Positions 11,665-21,764 of a DNA stretch of 64,000 nucleotides are shown here, one piece after another (positions within the stretch are counted from its first letter, which is position 1; the number at the start of each line of letters is the position of its first letter). Position numbers and translations under genes: made by a program. Under the pieces are notes generated by a model. The model was given only the letters and a program-made list of their open reading frames with translations. It was not told the origin of the DNA and searched no databases. This stretch comes from Pilasporangium apinafurcum (taxonomy: Eukaryota > Oomycota > Peronosporomycetes > Pythiales > Pythiaceae). The DNA is taken from contig BCKE01000065.1 in the NCBI GenBank assembly GCA_001600495.1, positions 120,812-184,811 on the forward strand, read 5' to 3'.

Positions 11665-13293
11665 ATGGATCCAGAACTCCAAACAATACATCTGGAATCA
11701 GCCAGAGCCCGTCAGCGGATGGCGAAATCCCAGGAAATTCAGCAAAAGCAAGCTGAAAGAGCGAGAACTATTGCTCACTCTCGGGCCCGCCGATCCATCC
11801 ATCAGCTTGCTCAAGCCGCCTTTCATTCATCTCAGGTTTCTGAGAAAAAAGCGGCGCAGCTCCGGAAGCGTGTTGAGGCAAATGCAGCTGAACAGCAACA
11901 AATTGATCAAATTGTTGTAGCGATTGAAGCTGGCGATAACCTTGAAAATTTCCCTCCGAATTTGATGCAAAAAGCATTGACACTTTGTGCTTCGAGGAGA
12001 CCTCGTGTAACTAGGGAAGAGCATGACAAAATGACAATGCTTCAGGGCAAACTCTCCCAACAAGACATTGCTTCTGTTGTTGGAGTTTCTCCATCAACGG
12101 TAAGCAGGCATCTTCATGGTCCATTTCTGGAAGGGCAATCATCGAGTCAACATCACAAGAGTGGGCGACCGTGCAAATTGACCGATGAAATGCTATGGGC
12201 TGCAGCACGATTTCAATTCCTTTTCAATACGAGGTGTCTAGCGGAGACTGCCGCGTTTATCAACCTGACATTTGGGATAAAGATTTCCCCTAAAACAATT
12301 GGCCGACACTTGAAACATCGATGCGGCTTCCGCTTGGGCGACTTTCGACAATTCCCCGAAGAACGGAATTCGATTCGTTCAGTCGAACTTCGCTTCGAGT
12401 ATGAAAGAGATATGCAGGAAAAGTACGGCCCGAATACTCTTTATCACGCTATCTATTTCGACGAGATGTCGATGTCACGGCCGACCAAGCGAAAAGCGTG
12501 GTCTATATGCGGATGGATCCCATGTGTTGCTGGTGAGAGTCATAAGGAAAGCCGCGAACACATTTCGCTCCTTCTATCAGCCAGTCCTGAACTTGGCGTT
12601 GTCTACTACGAAATTGTAGAAGGATCAGTCACCGGTCAAACTGTCTTGGCCTTCTGCAAGGCGATGGTTCGGGTATACGTCGAGAAGTTTGAACCAGCGC
12701 ATCCTGATCAATCTCGATCGCACCAGCGAAGAGCTTTCATCATGGATAATGTTCGTTCGCATCATTCGTCTGCTTTGAAAATCTTCTTCGAAGGTGATAC
12801 AATGTCAAAGCTAATTGCGTTGGAGTTTCTGCCGCCATATTCACCGTTTTTAAATCCAGTTGAAGAGGTATTTTCATTAGTAAAAGGTAGAATCGCTCGA
12901 AAGAGAGCTTCTTCCTCTGAGACGGACGAAAGCAAAGCTTTTATGAAACAAAGCCTCGTGGAAGAAATTTTGAAGGTGTCTGATGATGATATAAAGAGCT
13001 TCTTTTTTCATGTTATCGAGTTTCTGAAGATGGCAAAACACAAACAACCAGTGTTCACACAGCAGATGTACGAGAACTCACACGTTGGCGATGACACCAG
13101 CTATTGTCCTCTTCTGCCTCACAATGTGGAACTACTTTTGAATTCATATCTTCCTAGGACTTACGACGAGTTTACTCCAGAGATGAATCGAGTGGTGGAG
13201 AATACTTATAAGTGTCGACGCCTCACTGCCGAGTTAATCGACGGTCTTGTTCAAGTCAATGATTTGTCTACTTTGAATAATCGTCAAGCATAA
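11665..13293 (+). CDS. Tc1/mariner (IS630-related) DDE transposase
   Basis: This single-exon gene of 542 codons lies inside the terminal repeats. The N-terminal 110 residues are a basic, Gln/Ala-rich helix. A helix-turn-helix (LSQQDIASVVGVSPSTVSRH) follows for terminal-repeat recognition. The catalytic core shows Asp266 in IYFDEMS, Asp361 in IMDNVRSHHS and Glu400 in PPYSPFLNPVEEVFSLVK, which are the three metal-binding residues of DDE_3-type enzymes. There are 38 residues between the second Asp and the Glu, longer than the 34 of Tc1 itself. The protein would cut and paste the element at TA sites. No stop or frameshift was seen, so it may be active. Confidence 0.92.
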   Translation: MDPELQTIHLESARARQRMAKSQEIQQKQAERARTIAHSRARRSIHQLAQAAFHSSQVSEKKAAQLRKRVEANAAEQQQIDQIVVAIEAGDNLENFPPNLMQKALTLCASRRPRVTREEHDKMTMLQGKLSQQDIASVVGVSPSTVSRHLHGPFLEGQSSSQHHKSGRPCKLTDEMLWAAARFQFLFNTRCLAETAAFINLTFGIKISPKTIGRHLKHRCGFRLGDFRQFPEERNSIRSVELRFEYERDMQEKYGPNTLYHAIYFDEMSMSRPTKRKAWSICGWIPCVAGESHKESREHISLLLSASPELGVVYYEIVEGSVTGQTVLAFCKAMVRVYVEKFEPAHPDQSRSHQRRAFIMDNVRSHHSSALKIFFEGDTMSKLIALEFLPPYSPFLNPVEEVFSLVKGRIARKRASSSETDESKAFMKQSLVEEILKVSDDDIKSFFFHVIEFLKMAKHKQPVFTQQMYENSHVGDDTSYCPLLPHNVELLLNSYLPRTYDEFTPEMNRVVENTYKCRRLTAELIDGLVQVNDLSTLNNRQA

Positions 13294-13407
13294 TACAGCA
13301 TTTCAATTAACTCCTGTTAGTTTGTGGAGTAGTTTTCGGCTTGATAGTGAAAACAGGATCAAAATGGACAATATTGCAATTTCAGATGAGTTCTTAATTT
13401 GCAATAT

Positions 13408-13466
13408 TTTGTCCCGAGGTTCCCTAAGTTTTGTCCCTGACTTGCAAATGTTTTGTCCATAGGGTG
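13408..13466 (-). repeat. Right terminal inverted repeat of the transposon
   Basis: Reverse complement reads CACCCTATGGACAAAAC and continues as the left repeat with a single mismatch over 54 bp. Confidence 0.9.
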
Positions 13467-13867
13467 TAAGGTGATTTATGTTATTTTTCAATAAGCCAAC
13501 GAATATAATTCGTTGAATGACACTTAGATTACTCGATGAAAAGAGGCAAAATACGTAAGTAATCGGATCTCCAGGTCTCTACGTGATACATGTGGTCATC
13601 GTTGGCTCATTTCTATCCCTTCATCGTATCACTTGATTTGTAGAAAATTTTCTTTGATTAGTACATTCTTTCCCGATTTGTGATTGCGACCTTCACTTTC
13701 TTTCTGTCAAGTAAGCACGCAGGTGCTCCAACTTTCTTTTCGGCTATCGTTATTGATTGGCGTTGTTTCACTGGGATTTGTTGTTTACCGTCTCTCAATT
13801 TTGCTAAAAACGAAACGGTGGTTCAAACCACTTTAGGAAGAAACCTTTTTTTCTCCCATAGTGACAA
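13467..13867. other. Spacer between the transposon and B1
   Basis: No gene seen. GGCTCATTTCTATCCC at 13602-13617 partly resembles an oomycete initiator (GCTCATTYY) but lacks the CAWTTT part. It lies about 260 bp upstream of the B1 start. Confidence 0.35.
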
Positions 13868-15335
13868 ATGAGTGTTGCGTGGCATCCCCCTCCTCTTCAC
13901 TCTTCTTCTTCTTCACCGCTGACCAGACAGTCAACGAAACGCAGGAAGCAAACAATAGCTATGGCACTCGCCGTCCATCCTTCCTCTTATGTGAACAAGC
14001 GTAGTGACCATGACAAGAAAGATGATGATGTTTTCATTAACGGCTCCTACAAGGAACATCGGAAACCTGCTCTATCCGCGACGGTAGGGAGCTCTTCGTT
14101 TATGTTTAGCTTTCCGATCTGCATGGATAATAAAATAACGTAATGCTATGTCTTGAAAATTTTTTAGCATGAGCTCAGGCAATTGCGAGAAGATGTGGCG
14201 CACATGGAGCAGCAAATGCAGTCGCTACGCATGAAATGGCGGACGCAGTTACCCGACCAACGCGTGTTGCTTCGCGCTTGTGAAGCCGCCAAGGCCAAGT
14301 GGATGTCGATCCAGACGGAACAGCTCAATCTTCAGTTAAAAGAGCAATTATTACAACAACAGCTCTATCTGGCGTCACTTCAGTACATGATCACGCAGTC
14401 ACCACTCTTACAATCATCAAAAAGCAAGGAGATCTTTGAAGGCATGCACAGCTACAGTCGACTAGAACAGTCGCTGTCGATGACAGAACGTGCGAAGGCG
14501 CTGGAAAACCACTGCAAGATGGGGCTGCGCATCACACCGGCGCTGATAAATCGCTTTATGCAGGAGCACGTCGCTAAAGCCACGACCAAAGTCCCACTTT
14601 CTTACACGAGTGTCATGGCGGACGAGAACTACACGTATTTCGCCAATTTGCTGGTCTGCAAGATCCCGCATCCGTCCTTACAAGAAACGGCGGAAGCGAC
14701 CATGACGTATATCTCGGAAATGGGTGCTGAGTTAGAGAAACACGTTGGTATTTCCAGCTATTTAAAGGTTCGTTATCTCTGCTGATACGTTCTTTTATTG
14801 TCTTTGACCATACGATTATATCGTTGTAAATATTATAGAACATTCAGCCGCTTCAAGACGGGTTTGCCTACCAGCAACTTTACTACCGTAATGGCCCAGA
14901 CTTTGTCGCGAAGCTCAACACGACGTTTGCGTACCACTTTACTCCCACTCAAACCATTGTGATGATCGATTTTATTGATGATGATGATCTATATCCGACG
15001 CGAATGACTGGCGAAGCTGGTGAAGTGACTCGTGATTCCGTTGTCGCGTAAGGATGGCGTTTCTTAAATATTCTTCTTAGTAGTGAGTGAACAACTAACG
15101 GAAGTTCTATGTACTGTAATTGAACAGGATGATGTTGAGTATGGTCAAGGACCCTATCACGGGCCAGGATCAGATAATGCTGCAAAGAATGACGGCCATC
15201 CGTTACAATCTCGCACCACACTCAGCCACATTGCATCACGAAGTCAAGTCCACATTGCCGTGGTTCAATGGGGATCTCCTCATGGAAGTGATTTGTCGCC
15301 ATCTGGACCAACGACAGCGAACGCAGCTACAATAG
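13868..15335 (+). CDS. Group B coiled-coil/START-like protein, member B1
   Basis: Exons 13868..14083, 14168..14767, 14839..15047 and 15128..15335 give 410 residues. A short Ser/Lys-rich N-terminus with SYKEHRKPALSAT precedes a phase-0 intron. The coiled coil starts HELRQLREDVAHMEQQM and contains LNLQLKEQLLQQQLYLASL. The START-like part carries DFIDDDDLYPTR and ends TLPWFNGDLLMEVICRHL. The same intron position before the coiled coil and the same acidic-Pro motif tie it to group A despite low overall similarity. B1 has two introns in the C-terminal half; B2 and B3 each keep one of them. Function is unknown. Confidence 0.83.
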
Positions 15336-16703
15336 CTGGTAGTATTTGTCAGTGGTTTAAGTTTATCTATACTCTAAGAGGGAGTAGCGAGAGAAAGGAG
15401 AACAAAGGTGCTGTACGCGTAGATGAACGCGATGAAGTCACAAGCTGACAAGTTGACCATAATGGTCAATGGCACACATTATGTACCATAAATTGGCTAT
15501 TTTTACAGACCAAATTGGTTAGAAATGGCAAAACATGGCTATTTGGTTTTTGGCCAATAGTGGGACAATGAGATGCATTGCGCGCAAGCAATTTTGGAAT
15601 GATTACGGGGTAGAGGTAAGGTTTCGTGTGTTGACAATTGAGGTGGAAAGTTTTCCTAACATACGCTTTTTTTGTTTACTTCACTATGCTATAATTGGTG
15701 CTAATATTGAAACCCCTCCGGATAATAATTAGAGCATAAAATTTTTTCTTGTGTTATTACTGAGTGGTAGATTTCAGCTGCCTCACAAATAACGCTCTTC
15801 TCAACGTTCTTTCGAACACAATGTTTCATGGGTACTTGGTCGATATGATGGAAAGCGGCTGTATCGTCACTTATAAACCCTGTCTCCAGAGCGGAATGAT
15901 CTCAACACACGTTAGCCTCCATCCTCACCCTATTCCATTTTTCAGTTTTTTTAACCTAAAAGACAAAACCGGGTATAAGAGCCTAAGATGCGGGGATGTA
16001 TATTAACCAACCCAGAATAAGGTGTAAGATGATGAGTAAGCTCGCCAGTTTTTGTACACATCAACTTTAAAATCCGAGGCGGCAATCAAAATACACACAC
16101 CATAGAAATTGGTTGGCTGTGCACAGTATTGTCTGCATCTGAATTACTTGGCTCAAAAACAGTGTTTCGCATAATATTACTGATATACCAGGATAGATGT
16201 GGGAAAGCGCTGGCTAGTGTAAGGAAGCAAATACTGTTAGTATCGATTCGGGTATACTCAATATTTTTGTAAACTTTTCCGTTTAACGAGATTATATTTT
16301 TTTAATCCAATTGATAACACAAGTAAAAGAATAAATTACGTCTATCGGTAATTTATTGTAGGTTGTCATCATTGAATTAGGCAACTGCACTTCACTTTCG
16401 TGCTTCGTGATTGCGCGGCTGGTGCTGGTGTCGTCAGAGTAAGCAGAGCACTTTATTGCTCAAGTCCTGTCCTTACGACTAAGTGGCCAAGAGAAGAAGA
16501 AAAAAATCTACCAACGCTACTCATTTAGTCAATCAGTCAATCAGTCACTCACCCAAGTCAACCTCGACATCTTATCGCATTGTGAGATCACTAGCAGAGG
16601 GAAATATAATAACACCATCGTATCTCTTCACTTATCTGATCTGATCCAAGTCAAACAAGCTCACTACGGACATTTTGATTCGTATCCACTCACAAGACCA
16701 AGC
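15336..16703. other. Long spacer between B1 and B2
   Basis: No supported gene in 1.37 kb. There is a perfect palindrome TTGACCAT-A-ATGGTCAA at 15453-15469, about 120 bp past the B1 stop, and AT-rich sequence around 16250-16350. Short repeats of CAATCAGTCA/CAATCAGTCACT near 16530-16550 lie on the B2 promoter side. Confidence 0.4.
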
Positions 16704-18166
16704 ATGGAAGCGTTTCAACACACCATTCGACCTGAATGGTCGAATTTCCCGCATACAATCTCACCTTCTTCATCGTCTACGTCGTCGAATTCATCAATGG
16801 AATCACTAGTCGCCCCACTCAAGCGCGAGCAACTACCACTACCACCTCCACAGTCTCTGCCATCATTGGTTTCAATGGCCATGTCTAACAACCCATCAAC
16901 GCACAAGTATCAACCGCCAAGCCAGTTAACTCTCCGTCGCGACGTAGACATTTTCATTACGGGCAAATACAAGCAAAACCGCAAACCAGCACCCACTGCC
17001 ACGGTATACAGACTTGATTCGGCTATTGTAAACTCTCGTAACTTGAACAATGTTGCTCATCCTTCTCTTTCTGCACTTTAGCATGAACTTCGACAATTAC
17101 GTGAGGATGCCGCCAATATGGAACGCGAGATGCAGACACTTAAGCGAAAATGGGCGACGCATTTACCTGATGAGCGTCTGCTGCTCAGCGCCTGTGAAGC
17201 CGCCAAGGCCAAATGGATCTCGTTACAAGCCGAACAACTCAACCTGCAGCTGAAACAGCAATTATTAGAACAGCAGCTCTATCTAGCGTCGCTGCAACAT
17301 CTGCTCACAGAATCACCACTACTCCAGCCGTCAAAAAGCAAGGAAATATTTGATGCCATCCACACATTTGTCCGAATAGACCCGGAATTGACCATGGCCG
17401 AACGCCAAGATCAACTCGAGGGTCATTGCGAAATTGGACTGCGCATCACACCGTCGCTGATGCGTCGCTTTGCGCAGCGCCATGTCAGTTCAGCGACAAC
17501 GACAACACCATTCTCCCACACGAGCGTCATGGCCGATGGCAACTACACATACTTTGCCAACGTATTGGTCTGTAAGATCCTCCACCCGTCACTGCTAGCA
17601 ACCACACAGGCGGCCATGACGTACTTTGGGCAAATGGCAGCAGAACTGAAGAAACACGTTGGAATCTCCAGTGATGTCCAGGTAAATTAAAGACACTGCG
17701 AGACAATTTGAAGTGACAGAAGTGCTTATTTGTCTCTATTTCATGTTTTTAGGACATCCATCCGCTACGTGACGGCTATGCCTATCGGCGACTGCGTTAC
17801 TCAAATGGATCGGATTTTATAGCGACGCTAAACACGACGTTTGCTGTGCAAATGGCAAGCTCCCACGCAGTGGTTGTGGCCGATTTCATTGACGAAGACG
17901 ACCATTACCCTTCCCGAACAGCGGACGGTCTGAGGTTGATCCGTGATTCTTGCGTCTCACTATACATGAATACGATCCAGGACCCCGTGACAGGTCAAAA
18001 CCAAGTGCTACTGCAACGGATCACAGCAATTCGGTACAATTTACCCCCGCATTCGGCGCTATTGCATCGCGAAATTACGTCGACACTGCCGTGGTTCAAT
18101 GGCGACATCCTCATGGAAGTGATTTGCAAGCAACTAGACCAGCGCCAGCATCAGCAACTCATGTGA
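16704..18166 (+). CDS. Group B coiled-coil/START-like protein, member B2
   Basis: Exons 16704..17003, 17082..17681 and 17753..18166 give 437 residues. It is closely similar to B1: FITGKYKQNRKPAPTAT before the first intron, then HELRQLREDAANMEREMQ and LNLQLKQQLLEQQLYLASL in the coiled coil. The signature DFIDEDDHYPSR is followed by TLPWFNGDILMEVICKQL. The 600-nt coiled-coil exon has exactly the same length as in B1. The last B1 intron is absent. B1 and B2 are tandem duplicates; B2 and B3 are convergent. Role unknown. Confidence 0.85.
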
Positions 18167-18390
18167 TAAAGAAATGCTCAATGTCTTTGTTGAAGGACAA
18201 GTTCACTTAATAATTATATGGCCAAGTAAGGCTGCAAGTAGTTGATGTAATAAATGCGAGGATAGCAAGAGTGTTGTTAATGAAACATGATGGCAATTTA
18301 GCATCATATAAATCCCTGACAACAACGCTTTAGGCACAAACTGATCCATACAATCTTGATCTAAAACTAAATACTTCCAAACATTACTAT

Positions 18391-19684
18391 CTACCCGGTA
18401 AGCATCTTCAGCCGATCACATACCAATTCCATGTACAAATCCCCGTTAATGACTGAGATGGTCGCGTTGACCTCACGATGCAGTCGGGAGGAATGGGGTG
18501 GAAGATTGTAGCGATGGACCCGGAGCCTTCGCAGCAACACACAGCGCTGGTTCGTCTCTGCGTCGTGCACGTACGTCAGCATCAGCCTACAACCAATCAG
18601 CAATAAAAATCATCAACCATCCATTCGTAGCCATCAATAGATTAAATAAAAACAGATAACGCACCCACTACACGGCTCGATGCGGAGCTGGTCAGGACTG
18701 AATGGGTATTTGACATCCTGCTCGACAAAATCGGTCACAAATAGCGCCTTTTCTTCATTGCTGAGCTCTGACATGAATGCTACGTGGGAGACTTGTCCTT
18801 GAAAATCACCATTTTTCCGCTCAACGACGCAGTAATAACCATTTGGAGTCAGTGAGTGAACCTGTTCGACATTTGTCATCACTCCGAGACGGGTCTTCGC
18901 CTCAAAGTGCAGCGATCCATACGAAGCCACCACTGCTTCGTAGACTTGGGGTAATGAGACATTGGGGAATTTGCACATAAACACATTCGATACCAGTGAG
19001 TAGCAATCGAACGCCATGACGCTCGTGCGAGAGAACGGTACCAACCCACTCATGGTATCAATAAATTCGTTCGTGAAGGCATCCATGACCGTAGGCAGTA
19101 CACGGAATCCCACGGTAAATCGATTCTGAAGTTTGTCGATACGTTGCGCATCACTTGCATCCTCTTCTGTGAGTATGAGCTGGGTGTGCAGTCGATCAAA
19201 CATCTCTTTGGCGGTCCGGGTGATGGACCATAGCGGCGCATCCGTAAGTCTTCGTTGTAAAGATGAAAAATAGAGTTGTTGCTGTAGTAATTGCTGCTTC
19301 AATTGGGTGTTGAGTGCTTCAACGTGTGCAGTGACGGTCTTTTGCTTGGCGGCTTCACAGGCGACGTGTCGTACGTGTTCATCGGGTAGTGCAGTTTTCC
19401 ATTTTTCCCTCAGCACGCTGACCTGTTCGTTCAGCACTTTGACTTCCTGCCGCAATAGTCGAACCTCTTGCTATTTCCACAATATTGAGATAAATAAATA
19501 AATAAACAAGCATGCATCCTCGCATTGCTGCACCATATCTTACAGATGGTGGGATCGCGGGTGATTTGTGTGGACGAGATGGTGGTGATCCAAGTGGGGT
19601 TTTGTGGAGTTGAAGCTCCTCGTTCGTGTTATTACTGGGGTCTGTGGTGGTCATTTCGGTGGATATGGAGCTACTGGGAGCCAT
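18391..19684 (-). CDS. Group B coiled-coil/START-like protein, member B3
   Basis: On the minus strand the exons are 19684..19544, 19470..18665 and 18586..18391, giving 380 residues. The N-terminus is short and Pro/Ser-rich. The coiled coil after the phase-0 intron begins QEVRLLRQEVKVLNEQV and contains LNTQLKQQLLQQQLYFSSL as in B1 and B2. The signature is more diverged (DFVEQDVKYPFS). It lacks the middle intron of B1/B2 but has the last intron of B1, at the same point and phase. The start ATG is the first in the open frame; an additional upstream exon cannot be excluded. Confidence 0.8.
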
Positions 19685-20535
19685 CGCATGAGATTAAGTG
19701 GATGCAAATCTGCGCACTCGCACCCAATAATGAAGGACGAGTTTTGTCTGCTCGCGAGGAAAACGCGTTTAGTCGCTTGGTGTGAGATGCTTTGATTATC
19801 ACGACCACATCCCAGGTGCGATAATCGATGACCTTTTTCTTGCATTGATACACACATCAATACGTCCCTTCGTGGTGGTTATTAGCCACTTGATTTCATA
19901 CTAATTTACTATATAGTAAGAGCTAGGAATGGCTTTGATAACATGGTTATAACCACAGGCAACCCTATGATGAGTGTGTTGATGCTCGGGAATGAAAGTC
20001 ACCCAGTCATCAAATCAACTTCAAACAGCATTCAAAGATTACACTCCTACGCTTCTCAACTTGATAATCCATGGAAACTTAATAGCCAAATTAAGACAAA
20101 GGAAGCTTCCGGTATCGTTTCTCTATTTACCATGAAAATCTTGACTGACGGTTGCTGATGTTCTCCACGGCGAAAACCAGTCCAAGAAATGATAGTTGTG
20201 TGTGTGCTTTTTTTTTTTTCACAGTAGGCTCTTGGCTCATTGAAACAAGTGGCGGCCTAGATAACATGCGAGCTTACAGAGAACGCTCATGCCACCGTAA
20301 TATATCAGTATCGTTGCTTATTTTCCCACAACCTACCCCTTACCCTCTACGGTTTACAGAGTTATGTGACAGGATAGAAAAATAGTGACCAACTATTGAA
20401 AATTAATTCTTTATTGAGATTTTTTTTTGCATATTCGATATCTGGATTCTACGATATGATTGGCTGAAAATACAGCACTTCATAGCATTTGGCGATGGGA
20501 TCCGAAAGGGCGCGATATAGACACTGTCAAAGAGA
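19685..20535. other. Spacer between B3 and the MORN gene
   Basis: No gene seen. There are poly-T runs near 20210 and 20421 and a mostly AT-rich composition. This spacer is divergent, so it should hold the promoters of both neighbours. Confidence 0.35.
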
Positions 20536-21676
20536 ATGGAAGCCCCTGTTGCTGATGGTTCTGAGACACCATCTACGCATCAACCTGCAGAGCTACTTCC
20601 ACCTGAAGAATGCCAAGTGGTGACACCAACTCCGTATGAGCCTCCTGTGGCTGTGATGACGCTCTCTGATCGATCCGTGTTCTATGGAGAGATCGACATT
20701 TCATCCTGTTCGTATCTCCACATTTGCACTATTACATTGCCAGTATTGCATTGACGTAGTGAACTGTGTACATGTGTGGGTCTGCATATGTATCGACAAA
20801 AGCCTCGCTTCCCCATGGTTTTGGTGTACTTCACTCAGCTTTCGGAAGTAAATATGCAGGTGAAATGCAAAACGGCAAGAAACACGGCATGGGCGTGGAA
20901 ACATACATAAACGGCACGAGTTACTTCGGTGAGTTTGTAGACAATCAGCCAAGTGGCTATGGTGTGCATATCAGTCCGTTTGGTGAGCGATATTCTGGCC
21001 AGTGGTTGGAGGGTGCACGTCACGGCTGGGGGATATGTGTCGACGCCGAAGCTTCCATCACTCTTGGATACTTCCAGACCAATGAATTGAAAGAGGAGGA
21101 AGATAGTGCCTGTCCACGCGGATTGACCGTTATGTGGAGTGACCTAGAGGTACACGTCCATCGAGCGCTACTTGCAGAGCGGAAAGCGCTTCGCTGCCGA
21201 GAAATCGCACGTGATCGACACATGCAGGCCATCATGAAACAGATGACGGCCATTGGTAAGTTGCTACTATGACGTGAATATCTGGTATAGCTACAACTGT
21301 AGCTGAACGCAAAATACATACAGACTCGCAATCATTTCGTACTGTTGAAGAAATTCGAGCATTTGAGGATCAAGAACAGCAAGCACTCACTACTTTCATT
21401 ACTGAACAACAGCAGCGTACGCTCGAGATTGAACGCATCGCGGACGAGTATAAACTCGCGGAATCACGATTGAAACAACGGCAGAAAGACATTCGCGCAG
21501 AGATCAGTAAGATCAGCAATGAACTTTCTTATCTTGTGAAATATTGCACACTCGCCAACGAACGGCAAGCGCAAGTCGTTGAGGCACAGCGCACCTTGGC
21601 CATGCTCCAGCGCCAACTCCAGGGTCTTGAAATTCAAAGATCACATTCCGAGGATGTAATTATATCCAATCAATGA
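20536..21676 (+). CDS. MORN-repeat protein with C-terminal coiled coil
   Basis: Exons 20536..20707, 20803..21255 and 21324..21676 give 325 residues. At least four MORN-like repeats (about residues 50-150) are visible: FYGEI, HGFGVLHSAFGSKYAGEM, HGMGVETYINGTSYFGEF, SGYGVHISPFGERYSGQW and HGWGI. MORN repeats bind membranes or scaffold proteins. The C-terminal half is a long Gln/Glu/Arg-rich coiled coil (TLEIERIADEYKLAESRLKQ). The first donor is GTTCGT rather than GTAAGT or GTACGT. It was chosen because it restores frame and completes the first repeat, so that junction is the least certain. A scaffold at flagella or membranes is a guess from the family. Confidence 0.75.
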
Positions 21677-21764
21677 ACGAAACTGTGAATTTTAGCCAAT
21701 GGAAATTTTCTTTAGATGTTAGGAGAGCTGTTCTGGGTCGTTTTTCCACTCTGTGATAACTGCA

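Larger units (their letters stand above)
11438..13466 (+). mobile_element. Tc1/mariner-like DNA transposon, apparently intact
   Basis: A 2029-bp unit is bounded by terminal inverted repeats and flanked on both sides by TA (11436-11437 and 13467-13468), the target duplication expected for Tc1/mariner elements. It holds one long uninterrupted transposase gene on the plus strand. The repeats match at 53 of 54 positions from TATGGAC inward. The outermost bases differ by a 2-bp indel (CAC versus CACCC before TATGG). Near-identical ends and an open transposase suggest recent insertion. It sits between the group A and group B gene clusters. Confidence 0.9.
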
